Shown piece after piece: positions 25,410-32,959 of a stretch of 37,758 nucleotides of DNA. Source of the stretch: Bacillota bacterium (GTDB lineage: Bacteria > Bacillota > UBA4882 > UBA8346); NCBI GenBank assembly GCA_023415375.1, contig JAEZKW010000137.1, forward strand, positions 1-37,758. The letters run 5' to 3'. A model generated the notes under the pieces. It made no database searches and was not told the DNA's origin. It saw nothing but the letters and a program-made list of their open reading frames with translations. Numbering within the stretch: the first letter of the stretch is position 1; every line of letters starts with the position of its first letter. The translations under genes and the position numbers were made by a program.

Positions 25410-25742
25410 GTGTCATATCGAATTGCAGTTGCCAGTACGGATGGAAAGTATGTGAATGAGCACTTTGGAAGGGCCAAACAATTTCTTATTTTTGAACTGG
25501 ATGATAATGGTTATCAATTTTTGGAGCTTAGGCAAAATCAACCTTCATGCCATGTAGAAGGCTCCGATGAAAGTGCGCATCTCCAAACAATCAAACTATT
25601 AGAGGATTGTAAAGCGGTTTTGGTGGCCCGAATCGGTCCTGGAGCCGAACAATACTTATTGCAAAATGGAATCAAGCCTCTGATGATCCCGAATTTTATT
25701 GATGAGGCATTCAAACAAGTGCGAGAACAGATTTTTAAGTGA
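25410..25742 (+). CDS. NifX/NafY-family iron-molybdenum cluster-binding protein
   Basis: This protein of about 110 residues belongs to the dinitrogenase Fe-Mo cofactor-binding family (RNase H-like fold). The start SYRIAVASTDGKYVNEHFGRA and the middle VLVARIGPGAEQYL are diagnostic. I chose the GTG at 25410, ten bases after AGAAGG, over the ATG at 25389, which lacks a ribosome site. Small stand-alone members occur widely in anaerobes without nitrogenase and probably carry or scavenge metal-sulfur clusters. No nitrogenase gene is in this window. It precedes cysK, which has its own promoter. Confidence 0.85.
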   Translation: MSYRIAVASTDGKYVNEHFGRAKQFLIFELDDNGYQFLELRQNQPSCHVEGSDESAHLQTIKLLEDCKAVLVARIGPGAEQYLLQNGIKPLMIPNFIDEAFKQVREQIFK

Positions 25743-25759
25743 AATGAGAAAGGAACATA

Positions 25760-25788
25760 TTGACAAAGTTATTTTTTAGCTGTAAGAT
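25760..25788 (+). promoter_or_regulatory. Promoter of cysK
   Basis: TTGACA (25760-25765) and TAAGAT (25783-25788) are separated by 17 bases. A 60-base AT-rich leader follows to the ribosome site GAGGAGG. Confidence 0.75.
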
Positions 25789-25855
25789 TAATGTATTAAA
25801 TCCTACTAAATTTATAAGAATACTATAAATTCAAAAACACTGAGGAGGTCTTTGA

Positions 25856-26791
25856 ATGTCTAAAATCGCCAAAAGTATTACAGATTTAATTGGTAACACT
25901 CCACTTTTGGAGCTAACTAATTACAATCAAGCAAATGGTCTTGAAGCAAAACTTATTGCAAAGTTGGAGTATTTCAATCCCTTAAGTAGCGTTAAAGACC
26001 GTATCGGCTATGCCATGATCAAGGATGGGGAAGAAAGAGGTGTCATCAATAAAGACACGGTTATTATTGAACCTACCAGCGGTAATACCGGAATTGCTTT
26101 GGCATTCGTCGCCGCATCCCGTGGCTATAAATTAATTATTACCCTACCGGAGACATTCAGTATTGAACGTCGTAATCTTTTAAAAGCATTGGGAGCTGAG
26201 TTGGTATTAACCCCAGGAGCTGAAGGAATGAAAGGGGCTATTCGTAAAGCGGAAGAAATTGCCGCCCAGACTCCAAATTCATTTATACCGCAACAGTTTA
26301 AGAATCCCGCTAATCCGGAAATCCATCGCAAGACTACTGCTGAAGAGATTTGGCGCGATACAGACGGTAAAGTCGATATTTTTGTCGGCGGCGTCGGAAC
26401 AGGTGGAACCATCACCGGTGTGGGTGAAGCCCTTAAAAAGAAAAACCCCAATATTAAAATCATTGCTGTTGAGCCATTTGATTCGCCGGTTTTATCGGGC
26501 GGTAATCCCGGACCCCATAAAATTCAAGGGATTGGTCCTGGCTTTGTAGCCGAAATTATAAATCGAGAAGTTATCGATGAAATCTACAAAGTAAAAAATG
26601 AAGAAGCTTTTGATACCTCGCGGAAACTGGCCAGGGTTGAAGGTTTGTTGGTTGGTATTTCATCCGGGGCAGCAGCGTTTGCTGCTACGCAAGTTGCAAA
26701 AAGGCCCGAAAACAAAGGAAAGACCATTGTGGCTTTATTACCGGATACCGGCGAACGGTATTTGTCGACCTCGCTGTTCCAGGAAGCTTGA
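25856..26791 (+). CDS. cysK: Cysteine synthase (O-acetylserine sulfhydrylase)
   Basis: This 311-residue fold-type II PLP enzyme makes L-cysteine from O-acetylserine and sulfide. The PLP lysine is Lys47 in SSVKDRIG. The substrate loop TSGNTG (74-79), the phosphate-binding GVGTGGTITG and the pyridine-contact serine region GISSGAA are all present. The length is standard. The ribosome site GAGGAGG lies upstream of ATG 25856. It is monocistronic, with its own promoter and a terminator hairpin downstream. It supplies the cysteine used by the desulfurases and by MetI. Confidence 0.95.
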   Translation: MSKIAKSITDLIGNTPLLELTNYNQANGLEAKLIAKLEYFNPLSSVKDRIGYAMIKDGEERGVINKDTVIIEPTSGNTGIALAFVAASRGYKLIITLPETFSIERRNLLKALGAELVLTPGAEGMKGAIRKAEEIAAQTPNSFIPQQFKNPANPEIHRKTTAEEIWRDTDGKVDIFVGGVGTGGTITGVGEALKKKNPNIKIIAVEPFDSPVLSGGNPGPHKIQGIGPGFVAEIINREVIDEIYKVKNEEAFDTSRKLARVEGLLVGISSGAAAFAATQVAKRPENKGKTIVALLPDTGERYLSTSLFQEA

Positions 26792-26858
26792 TACCGGATC
26801 AAGCAAGGGTTTGATGATCGTTTTATCCTAGGTTATCAGTATCTGGTTACCGTTATTC

Positions 26859-26921
26859 CATTTGCATAAATCGCCTTTTTCGTTAATCCCGCAGCCGAGT
26901 TTAGGTGGCGGGATTTTTTAT
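26859..26921 (+). terminator. Terminator hairpin within a repeated element (copy 2)
   Basis: AATCCCGCAGCC (26885-26896) pairs with GGTGGCGGGATT (26904-26915), followed by a T run. CATTTGCATAAA stands at 26859-26870. The arrangement and sequence match copy 1 at 16586-16647. It terminates cysK. Confidence 0.8.
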
Positions 26922-27017
26922 ATATACTTATCGGTAATAAAAGATAAGCTAAACAAAAAGTTACCGGACGATGAGGGGTTCGTGGCTGACATTTGGGGAT
27001 ATCTTTTTGAGCCTATT

Positions 27018-27428
27018 TTAATAAATATTCCGTTCATTTAAATAGGCGCCGTATTGCTTATCCTTTTGCATAATGTGATCGATCAGCCAATTTTTTAAGA
27101 AATCGAGCATCTCGTCATTTAAGGAAATATTGTTGGCATGAAATTCCTGGATAAAATCAGTCACTTTCATAATGAACTTGGCATGTTCGCGGTTTTGGGT
27201 GTCCAAATCGGGATAATCATTTTTCCTTAATAATGTTATTTCATCCAGAAAATGGCTTTTGGTATAATCGGTGAGTTGGATCAGAATGTTTGAAATAACT
27301 CCCCTTCCGGCGTTGTTCATTTTGGCATTGAAAACTTCGTTGATGATTTCAATTAATTTTTGATGTTGTTCGTCAAATTTTTGGACGTTAACGGTATACT
27401 TGTCTTGCTGCCATTTTATATATTCCAT
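27018..27428 (-). CDS. Hemerythrin-like protein with one altered ligand
   Basis: This 136-residue hemerythrin-domain protein is a third copy, diverged from the tandem pair at 2351-3188. Ligands seen are His22 (DEQH), His59 and Glu63 (HFLDE), His82 (EHAKF), His118 and Asp123 (HIMQKD). The first His of the usual HxxxH pair is Gln78 (QNREH), so the di-iron site lacks one ligand. It may bind a single iron or a modified centre. TAGGTG lies eight bases before its ATG. It is transcribed alone on the minus strand between cysK and the iscR-iscS fusion, where an oxygen- or iron-responsive protein would make sense (inference). Confidence 0.85.
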   Translation of the reverse strand: MEYIKWQQDKYTVNVQKFDEQHQKLIEIINEVFNAKMNNAGRGVISNILIQLTDYTKSHFLDEITLLRKNDYPDLDTQNREHAKFIMKVTDFIQEFHANNISLNDEMLDFLKNWLIDHIMQKDKQYGAYLNERNIY

Positions 27429-27840
27429 CTTTGCACCTACTTATGACCGATTATTAATATTTCTTACTTTTTTTCAATATTCTTCTTTATTATTCTTCCT
27501 TGTAACGAAACTTCCTTTTTTTAATTCTTATGTTTTTGGGGCTGTTTCGGAGCTTTTTTTGGGACCCGGGGCGTTATTTGCGGAATAGTCGGTTTGAATA
27601 GGTGAGGAATGGAGATATTATTAAAAGCCGTCTGTAAGAAAGAATCAAATACCGCATGCTGAAGCTATTCCATAGCTTAGGCTTGAATGTTGTCTCGAGT
27701 TTGAGCCCCCCGGTTTTTGTATCAGGTGAATTGGCGGTGCTGGCTTTCAGCCAATAGTCATTGAGTTGGCTATCGTTTGTAACTGTTTGATATCCATGCG
27801 TTGTTAAATTTTATGTAAAAATAGGGATAAAAGTATAATT
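27429..27840 (+). other. Gene-free stretch before iscRS
   Basis: This stretch of about 410 bases is T-rich at first (27460-27560). Apart from the promoter region of the minus-strand hemerythrin near 27430-27480, I see no gene, relic or strong hairpin here. Confidence 0.5.
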
Positions 27841-27900
27841 AATGTTGATTATAATAGTCAAGTATGCTAATATGAATCTATAGTAAACTACTCAAGTTTA
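27841..27900 (+). promoter_or_regulatory. Promoter with IscR type-1-like operator and a second dyad
   Basis: TTGATT (27845-27850) and TAATAT (27868-27873) are separated by 17 bases. The 25 bases at 27841-27865 match the E. coli type-1 IscR consensus ATASYYGACTRWWWYAGTCRRSTAT at 22 positions by my count, including a perfect right half AGTCAAGTAT. The site overlaps the -35 box and spacer, so a bound regulator would block transcription. A second dyad, TAAACT-N5-AGTTTA, is at 27884-27900. Confidence 0.7.
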
Positions 27901-27914
27901 TGGGGAGTGATTGA

Positions 27915-29540
27915 ATGAAACTATCTACCAAAGGCCGTTATGGTGTAAAGGCCATGGTGGACTTGGCCATAAACTATGGCGGAGAGCCGGTTCCCATCAA
28001 GTCGGTGGCTGAAAGGCAGAATATTTCGGAACAATATTTGGAACAACTTTTTTCTCAGCTTCGCAAAGCGGGCCTCATCCAAAGTGTTCGCGGCGCCTTG
28101 GGTGGTTATGTATTGAGCAAGCCTCCCGCTGAGATTTCGGTAAATGATATTATGAGCGTGCTTGAAGGTTCGGTGGAGATTTCGGATTGTATAGACGAAA
28201 CCAATTGCAGTAATATGGATTATTGCGCAACCCGGCTCTTATGGGTACGGATGAAGGAAAGTATCGACCAGGTGTTGATATCGACAACTTTAGCAGATAT
28301 GGTTGACGATTACGAAAGATTGAAAGAAAATCGAGAGGGTGTAAAGATGGATAAAAATAAAGTTTATATGGATTATGCTGCAACCACTTATGTAAAACCG
28401 GAAGTTGCCGCGGAGATGGTGCCCTTTACCGAGGAATATTTTGGTAATCCATCTTCGATATATGCCCTGTCACGCGAAACTCAAATTGGAATTGATAAGG
28501 CCCGGGAAAGAGTCGCCAAGGTTTTGAATGCTGCCAAAGATGAGATTTATTTCACTGGGGGCGGCTCGGAAGCTGATAACTGGGCATTAAAGGGAATAGC
28601 GTTTGCCCATAAGCAGCGCGGTAACCACATTATTACGACAAAGATTGAGCATCACGCCATTCTGCATGCATGTGAATTTCTTGCCAAAAATGGCTTTGAA
28701 ATTACCTATTTGCCGGTCGATCAATACGGTTTTGTAGATCCGGAAGAATTAAAACGGGCCATTACCGATAAGACCATTTTGGTATCGGTGATGTTTGCCA
28801 ACAATGAAATCGGCACCATTGAGCCGATTAAAGAGATCGGAGCCATTTGCCGTGAAAGAAAAATCCTCTTTCATACGGATGCAGTTCAGGCTGTTGGACA
28901 TGTTCCGATTGATGTAAAGGATATGAATATCGATTTGCTATCCCTGGCTGCCCATAAGTTTTATGGACCGAAGGGTGTCGGGGCACTCTATATTCGCAAG
29001 GGAATAAAAATTGATAACTTAATTCACGGCGGAGGACAGGAACGGGGCCGGAGAGCTGGAACGGAAAATATCGCCGGAATCGTCGGTCTCGGTAAAGCGA
29101 TCGAGCTGGCAAACTCCGAGATGGCTAACGAAAACAAAAAACTTTTGCGGTTAAAGGAAAAGCTAGTTGATGGTCTTTTGAAAATTCCTTATACCAAATT
29201 CAACGGGCCAACCGATGAACGCCGACTTGCCGGCAATGTCAATGTTTGTTTTCAATTCATTGAAGGCGAGTCCATCCTGTTACTCCTAGATAGCATGGGA
29301 ATATGCGCATCCAGTGGTAGTGCCTGCACATCCGGTTCCCTTGATCCATCCCATGTACTGGTGGCAATTGGTGTACCGGTTGAGAGCGTTCATGGTTCAT
29401 TACGGCTGACGATGGGCAGTGCAACAACGGAAGAAGATGTGAACCGGGTCCTCCAAGTGTTACCTGGAATTGTTGAGCGGCTGCGGAGTATGTCGCCATT
29501 ATGGCGTGAACACCAAAATAAGGAGTTGATTGCACGATGA
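27915..29540 (+). CDS. IscR-IscS fusion: Rrf2-type Fe-S regulator joined to cysteine desulfurase
   Basis: One uninterrupted 541-residue frame. Residues 1-140 are an Rrf2/IscR winged-helix regulator with Cys92, Cys98 and Cys104 at exactly the E. coli IscR spacing. E. coli His107, the fourth cluster ligand, is Arg107 here. Residues about 145-541 are a complete class V cysteine desulfurase: His247 region (IEHHAI), PLP Lys348 (AAHKFYGPKG) and catalytic Cys471 (SSGSACTSGS). The join is a short LKENREGVK linker, then MDKNKVYMDYAATT, which resembles a normal IscS start. GAGAGGGTG lies before the internal ATG at 28347, so a free IscS could also be made. The gene overlaps iscU by four bases. The usual arrangement is two separate genes. 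Confidence 0.9.
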   Translation: MKLSTKGRYGVKAMVDLAINYGGEPVPIKSVAERQNISEQYLEQLFSQLRKAGLIQSVRGALGGYVLSKPPAEISVNDIMSVLEGSVEISDCIDETNCSNMDYCATRLLWVRMKESIDQVLISTTLADMVDDYERLKENREGVKMDKNKVYMDYAATTYVKPEVAAEMVPFTEEYFGNPSSIYALSRETQIGIDKARERVAKVLNAAKDEIYFTGGGSEADNWALKGIAFAHKQRGNHIITTKIEHHAILHACEFLAKNGFEITYLPVDQYGFVDPEELKRAITDKTILVSVMFANNEIGTIEPIKEIGAICRERKILFHTDAVQAVGHVPIDVKDMNIDLLSLAAHKFYGPKGVGALYIRKGIKIDNLIHGGGQERGRRAGTENIAGIVGLGKAIELANSEMANENKKLLRLKEKLVDGLLKIPYTKFNGPTDERRLAGNVNVCFQFIEGESILLLLDSMGICASSGSACTSGSLDPSHVLVAIGVPVESVHGSLRLTMGSATTEEDVNRVLQVLPGIVERLRSMSPLWREHQNKELIAR

Positions 29541-29965
29541 TGTACAGTGAAAAAGTAATGGAACATTTTATGAATCCAAGAAATGTAGGGGAGATACCCG
29601 ATGCCAACGGAATCGGGGAAGTGGGTAACCCGGTGTGTGGCGATATTATGAAGATTTTTTTAAAAATTAAGGATAATCGGATTGAGGATGTTAAGTTCAA
29701 AACTTTTGGTTGCGGTTCAGCCATTGCATCATCAAGCATGGCAACGGAACTAATCAAGGGTAAGACTCTTGAGGAAGCTTGGGAATTGACCAATAAAGCA
29801 GTTGCCGAAGCGTTGGACGGGCTACCGCCGGTTAAAATGCACTGTTCGGTGTTAGCTGAAGACGCGGTTCACAAGGCTATTAACAATTACCGAACTTCGG
29901 TAGGCCTTGAACCGTGGGATTTTAAAGAGCATGAAGATATTCATGAGCAAGTGCATGGTGAGTGA
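29537..29965 (+). CDS. iscU: Fe-S cluster scaffold protein IscU/NifU-N type
   Basis: This 142-residue scaffold assembles Fe-S clusters from sulfur delivered by IscS. The three cluster cysteines are Cys34 (NPVCGD), Cys59 (FGCGS) and Cys103 (MHCSV). The Asp after the first Cys is present. It starts at ATG 29537, overlapping the stop of the IscR-IscS gene as ATGATG, so the two are translationally coupled. It lacks the longer NifU C-terminal domains. No hscA, hscB or fdx follows, which is usual for the short Isc systems of Bacillota. Confidence 0.94.
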   Translation: MMYSEKVMEHFMNPRNVGEIPDANGIGEVGNPVCGDIMKIFLKIKDNRIEDVKFKTFGCGSAIASSSMATELIKGKTLEEAWELTNKAVAEALDGLPPVKMHCSVLAEDAVHKAINNYRTSVGLEPWDFKEHEDIHEQVHGE

Positions 29966-30077
29966 ATTAACTATAATTTATTTACTAAAATTATGGAGAT
30001 TATCGGGAAGAACTGACCCGGATTCAAATCGATAGTTGACTTGGCCCTCCGGATTGTAGAAATTACCGGGGTTAGTA

Positions 30078-30106
30078 TTGACAATCAGGTATGAATAAAC
30101 TAAAAT
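30078..30106 (+). promoter_or_regulatory. Promoter upstream of the aminotransferase gene
   Basis: TTGACA (30078-30083) and TAAAAT (30101-30106) are separated by 17 bases. The next annotated gene starts 160 bases downstream, with a terminator-like hairpin between. Confidence 0.75.
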
Positions 30107-30171
30107 AATATTAAATAGATTGGAAAAGTAGGAATGCAGATTCGTTTAATTTGGTTGACCAGTCGGACTGG

Positions 30172-30221
30172 AGATCAAGTTTATTTCTGGAATAGAAATT
30201 GACTTGATCTTTTTATTTTTC
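30172..30221 (+). terminator. Terminator or attenuator before the aminotransferase gene
   Basis: AGATCAAGT (30172-30180) pairs with ACTTGATCT (30202-30210). Inside it, TTTCT and AGAAA can extend the stem. A TTTTTATTTTT tail follows. It lies downstream of the 30078 promoter, so it may be a leader attenuator or the end of a small RNA. Alternatively it is a distant terminator for iscU. Confidence 0.75.
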
Positions 30222-30265
30222 CATCCTATGGAATCGCAAATAAAATCGGTTTGGAAGTGGAATAG

Positions 30266-31423
30266 ATGCCTTCAAACTATGAAATCCATCTCAAAAGTGC
30301 CAGAGAATCACTCAAGGTATTACGAAAATTTCTTTATATGAACAATGGCAGTGTCGGACCGCTACCCACTGAAACCATTGAAGCTGTTTTGCAAGAACAG
30401 GAAAATGAATTATTGAATGGAAGGATTGGAGCCGAAGCTTTTCTGAGAAAACGGACTATCAAGGATCAAACAAGGAAAGCCGTTGCCGGACTCATTAACG
30501 CTACACCCGAAGAAGTGACTCTTACTCAAAATACGACTGAAGGAATCAACATCGTGATTAGCGGTATCAATTGGCAGAAAGGGGATGAAGTCATCACCAC
30601 CGATGTTGAACATGGAGCTGTCCTTTTACCCCTATTTCTGATTGCCAAACGGTATGGAGTCCATTTTATCATCGCTAAGGCAGAAAAGAATTTAGTTCAG
30701 TCGATCCGTGAACAAATCACCGGAAAAACCAAGTTGATTGTTTTATCGCATGTGTCATATAGTACGGGTGCAATCTTGCCTTTACACGATATAATAAACC
30801 TTGCACACGCTAGGGATATCCCGGTGCTTATCGATGGCGCGCAGTCTGCTGGAGCCATATCAGTCGATGTCAGAGAACTTGAGGTTGATTATTATAGCTT
30901 ACCTGGCCAAAAATGGTTATTAGGTCCAGAAGGAACCGGTGCACTTTTTATCCGGAAAGATCGTCTGGATGAATTGGGTCAAACTTTTATCGGTTATAGT
31001 TCGGTGGAGCAATTTTCCTCCGAGGGGGAATTTATTTCCCACACCGGCGCTGAACGTTTTGAAGTCGCATCAATCAATGTACCCAACCTGGCGGGGCAGA
31101 AGGCAAGTATTCGATGGTTGACTGAGAAAGTCGGCTGGGAGGTAATATTTCAATATTCCAATCAATTGGCGGAAGCCGCCCGGAGAGACTTGGGAAAAAT
31201 TTCCGGAGTTACTGTGATTACACCTTCCAAGGCGGCCGGGTTGGTTAGTTTCAGAGTGTCGGGCGTAGAACCGGCAAAGGTTGTGGCTCTATTGGCAAAC
31301 CAGGGAATTATTATCAGGGCTATCAAAGAATTGTCAGCAGTCAGGGCTTCAATCGCTTTTTATAATACTGAAGAAGAACTAGAACGTTTTTTGAAGGCAG
31401 TTACCGGTCTAGCCGGAAGTTAG
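30266..31423 (+). CDS. Class V aminotransferase, desulfurase-like but without cysteine
   Basis: This 385-residue fold-type I PLP protein is close to the SufS / isopenicillin N epimerase branch. The PLP lysine is Lys216 in LPGQKWLLGPEG. His116 in VEHGAVLLP stacks on PLP, and Asp190 in LIDGAQSAG contacts its ring. The C-terminal VRASIAFYNTEEELERF is SufS-like. Group II desulfurases carry a catalytic Cys in an RxGxHCA loop, but that region reads ANQGIIIRAIKE here, and I find no Cys in the whole protein. It is therefore not a cysteine desulfurase. A C-S lyase, epimerase or other PLP reaction is possible. GGAAGTGG precedes the ATG. Confidence 0.85.
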   Translation: MPSNYEIHLKSARESLKVLRKFLYMNNGSVGPLPTETIEAVLQEQENELLNGRIGAEAFLRKRTIKDQTRKAVAGLINATPEEVTLTQNTTEGINIVISGINWQKGDEVITTDVEHGAVLLPLFLIAKRYGVHFIIAKAEKNLVQSIREQITGKTKLIVLSHVSYSTGAILPLHDIINLAHARDIPVLIDGAQSAGAISVDVRELEVDYYSLPGQKWLLGPEGTGALFIRKDRLDELGQTFIGYSSVEQFSSEGEFISHTGAERFEVASINVPNLAGQKASIRWLTEKVGWEVIFQYSNQLAEAARRDLGKISGVTVITPSKAAGLVSFRVSGVEPAKVVALLANQGIIIRAIKELSAVRASIAFYNTEEELERFLKAVTGLAGS

Positions 31424-31508
31424 AGAATACCATCAGGATTAAGCATTAAGAATGAGAGGTTTCTTTGATATTTTTTAAAGATTTGTTTTCCGCTGACTAG
31501 TCAACTGG

Positions 31509-31544
31509 AGGCTGATATGCATCATTGCATGTTCAGCCTTTTTG
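31509..31544 (+). terminator. Terminator hairpin before the NitT/TauT-type operon
   Basis: AGGCTGA (31509-31515) and TCAGCCT (31533-31539) enclose ATGCA/TGCAT, followed by TTTTTGTATTTT. It ends 38 bases before the binding-protein start, so it either terminates the aminotransferase transcript or attenuates the next one. Confidence 0.75.
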
Positions 31545-31581
31545 TATTTTCAAGTCCAAAATAATTGAAAGGAGCATTGAA

Positions 31582-32649
31582 ATGAAAAAAAATCTGATTT
31601 TTACGGCATTACTGGCCTTACTGGCTGGTTTGATTGGGTTGGTCGGCAAGCCGGTCCTGACCGCCGCAAACGGTAATGAACCGAAATTTGTCAACGGTAA
31701 ATTGACCCGGGAGTTTGAGCTTCGCACTCCCACTTTTACTGGCTTTAATGAGTTTATTATTGCCGATTTGAATGGTTATTTCAAAGAAGTAAACATCAAA
31801 CCCGTCTATACCGGTGTTTTATCACCTGGAGCCAATTTGGCTTTATCGGTGGTTAAAGGCGATAATGACCTGTTCGGATCCGGCCATCCCACCAATATTG
31901 CAGTAGCCAGGAAAGCCGGTTTCCCGATTAAAATTGTTTTACACAGCATGGTTGATAACCCGGAAAATAATAAATTACATATGACATGGCTCATCAGAGA
32001 TGACGGGAAGATCAAATCCCCGAGGGATCTGATCGGCAAGAAAATAGCCGTAGGGAGCTTGGGTGGTTGCGTTGATCTTTTAACCGCCGAATTCTTACGC
32101 CAAAACCATCTACCTAAAGATAAGATTGAGATTGTCATTATGAAAGACCAACTCCAAGAGGAAGCGCTAAGACAAGGTCTAATTGATGTCGCTGTGGTGC
32201 ATCCTCCCTATAATGTGAAGGCGGAAAATGCCGGCGGTGTGAGAATCCTTACCACCAGCTGGGACATTGGCAGTAAAGCCGGTGATGGCACAATTGGGGG
32301 CCTCGCCGTCCGGGCCTTTAGTGAGGAATTTTTAAAAAAATACCCCGATGTGGTAAAGGCCTATATTGTGGCTGATTTAAAAGCCCAGCATTGGATTAAC
32401 AAACATTATCATGAAGCTTTGGAGATTGAATCAAAATATTTGAACATACCGCTCAAAGATATGGCTGGGAATGTTTATCCCGATCAATGGTGGATTCAGT
32501 CGTCACAAATTGATTGGTGGATTAAAACAGCTTATAAAAATAAATTAGCTGGGTTTGAAAAACCAGGTGAAATTAAGGCCGATGACATTTTTACCAATCG
32601 TTTTAATCCCTATTATACCAAAGAACTGCCGATTCCTAAAATTCCTTAA
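31582..32649 (+). CDS. NitT/TauT-family ABC substrate-binding protein
   Basis: This 355-residue binding protein is of the SsuA/TauA/ThiY-like group. A Sec signal peptide (about 1-28) ends at LTAA-NGN without a lipobox Cys. The mature part has the usual NMT1-like pattern: LNGYFKEVNIKPVYT, LALSVVKGDNDLFGSGHPTNIAVARKAG, then SPRDLIGKKIAVGSLGG and LIDVAVVHPPY. I chose the ATG at 31582 (AAAGGAG upstream). The open frame reaches back to 31525. The ligand could be a sulfonate, nitrogen compound, pyrimidine precursor or aromatic. The sulfur-rich neighbourhood makes sulfonates attractive but is only context. A matching permease lies at 32959, and no ATPase gene is linked. Confidence 0.85.
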   Translation: MKKNLIFTALLALLAGLIGLVGKPVLTAANGNEPKFVNGKLTREFELRTPTFTGFNEFIIADLNGYFKEVNIKPVYTGVLSPGANLALSVVKGDNDLFGSGHPTNIAVARKAGFPIKIVLHSMVDNPENNKLHMTWLIRDDGKIKSPRDLIGKKIAVGSLGGCVDLLTAEFLRQNHLPKDKIEIVIMKDQLQEEALRQGLIDVAVVHPPYNVKAENAGGVRILTTSWDIGSKAGDGTIGGLAVRAFSEEFLKKYPDVVKAYIVADLKAQHWINKHYHEALEIESKYLNIPLKDMAGNVYPDQWWIQSSQIDWWIKTAYKNKLAGFEKPGEIKADDIFTNRFNPYYTKELPIPKIP

Positions 32650-32656
32650 GCATACT

Positions 32657-32697
32657 TTCTCCGGTGCGATGGACGGTTATTCCAATTCACCGGAGAA
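32657..32697 (+). other. Stem-loop after the binding-protein gene
   Basis: TTCTCCGGTG (32657-32666) pairs perfectly with CACCGGAGAA (32688-32697), eight bases after the stop. No T run follows, so it may stabilise the 3' end of the binding-protein mRNA, as at 20883-20919. Confidence 0.6.
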
Positions 32698-32783
32698 GAA
32701 TTCAGAAATGGCTGTGTTTTTAATCATGGTTGATCTAAAATTGCCATTTAGCTTGTTATAGGGCCAACAACACCCCTAGCCCG

Positions 32784-32876
32784 CGTGCTTTATAAAGCAC
32801 GACCTCAAGGAGGGGAACCTGATATATTAATGCGGGGACCCCGCGCCCCGGCAGCAGCGCGTCTCTAGGGACGCGA
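32784..32876. repeat. GC-rich palindrome island between binding protein and permease
   Basis: There are three perfect palindromes within 93 bases. They are CGTGCTTTATAAAGCACG (32784-32801), GCGGGG-A-CCCCGC (32832-32844) and CGCGTC-N6-GACGCG (32858-32875). The first and third are followed by ACC and look like variants of one hairpin whose paired bases differ in a compensated way. The GC content is far above the surroundings. It resembles an extragenic palindromic or miniature mobile element. Confidence 0.55.
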
Positions 32877-32959
32877 CCCATGCTGAACTTGCTTTTAAAT
32901 ACATGGGATTAACCATTTATGAAAACATAGCTCAGAAATATATTAGAGGTGTACCCTAA
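32829..32959 (+). pseudogene. C-terminal coding fragment ending at the permease start
   Basis: One frame runs from the palindrome island to a TAA at 32957-32959 that overlaps the permease ATG as TAATG. Its end reads AELAFKYMGLTIYENIAQKY then IRGVP, which looks like real protein. The overlap suggests an ancestral upstream partner gene, most of which has been lost or replaced by the island. I cannot assign the family. Confidence 0.35.

Larger units (their letters stand above)
29966..30265 (+). other. Intergenic region with promoter and early terminator
   Basis: This 300-base gap contains a clear promoter (30078-30106) and a terminator-like hairpin (30172-30221) before the aminotransferase gene at 30266. 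The implied short transcript (about 30113-30220) contains a small hairpin CCAGT-CGG-ACTGG at about 30159-30171. Confidence 0.6.

Noticed and set aside
25410..25742. Evidence for nitrogen fixation from the NifX-like gene
   Set aside because: Small NifX-family proteins are common in organisms without nitrogenase, and no nifH, nifD, nifK, nifB or nifE gene is in the window.
30030..30092. A second IscR operator near the aminotransferase promoter
   Set aside because: Only half-sites (ATAGTTGACT near 30032 and AATCAGGTAT near 30083) match. The partner halves do not fit the 25-bp consensus.
32555..32761. Small open frame after the NitT/TauT binding protein
   Set aside because: Its first half overlaps the binding-protein gene in another frame, and the rest spans a hairpin. 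No ribosome site or family resemblance.
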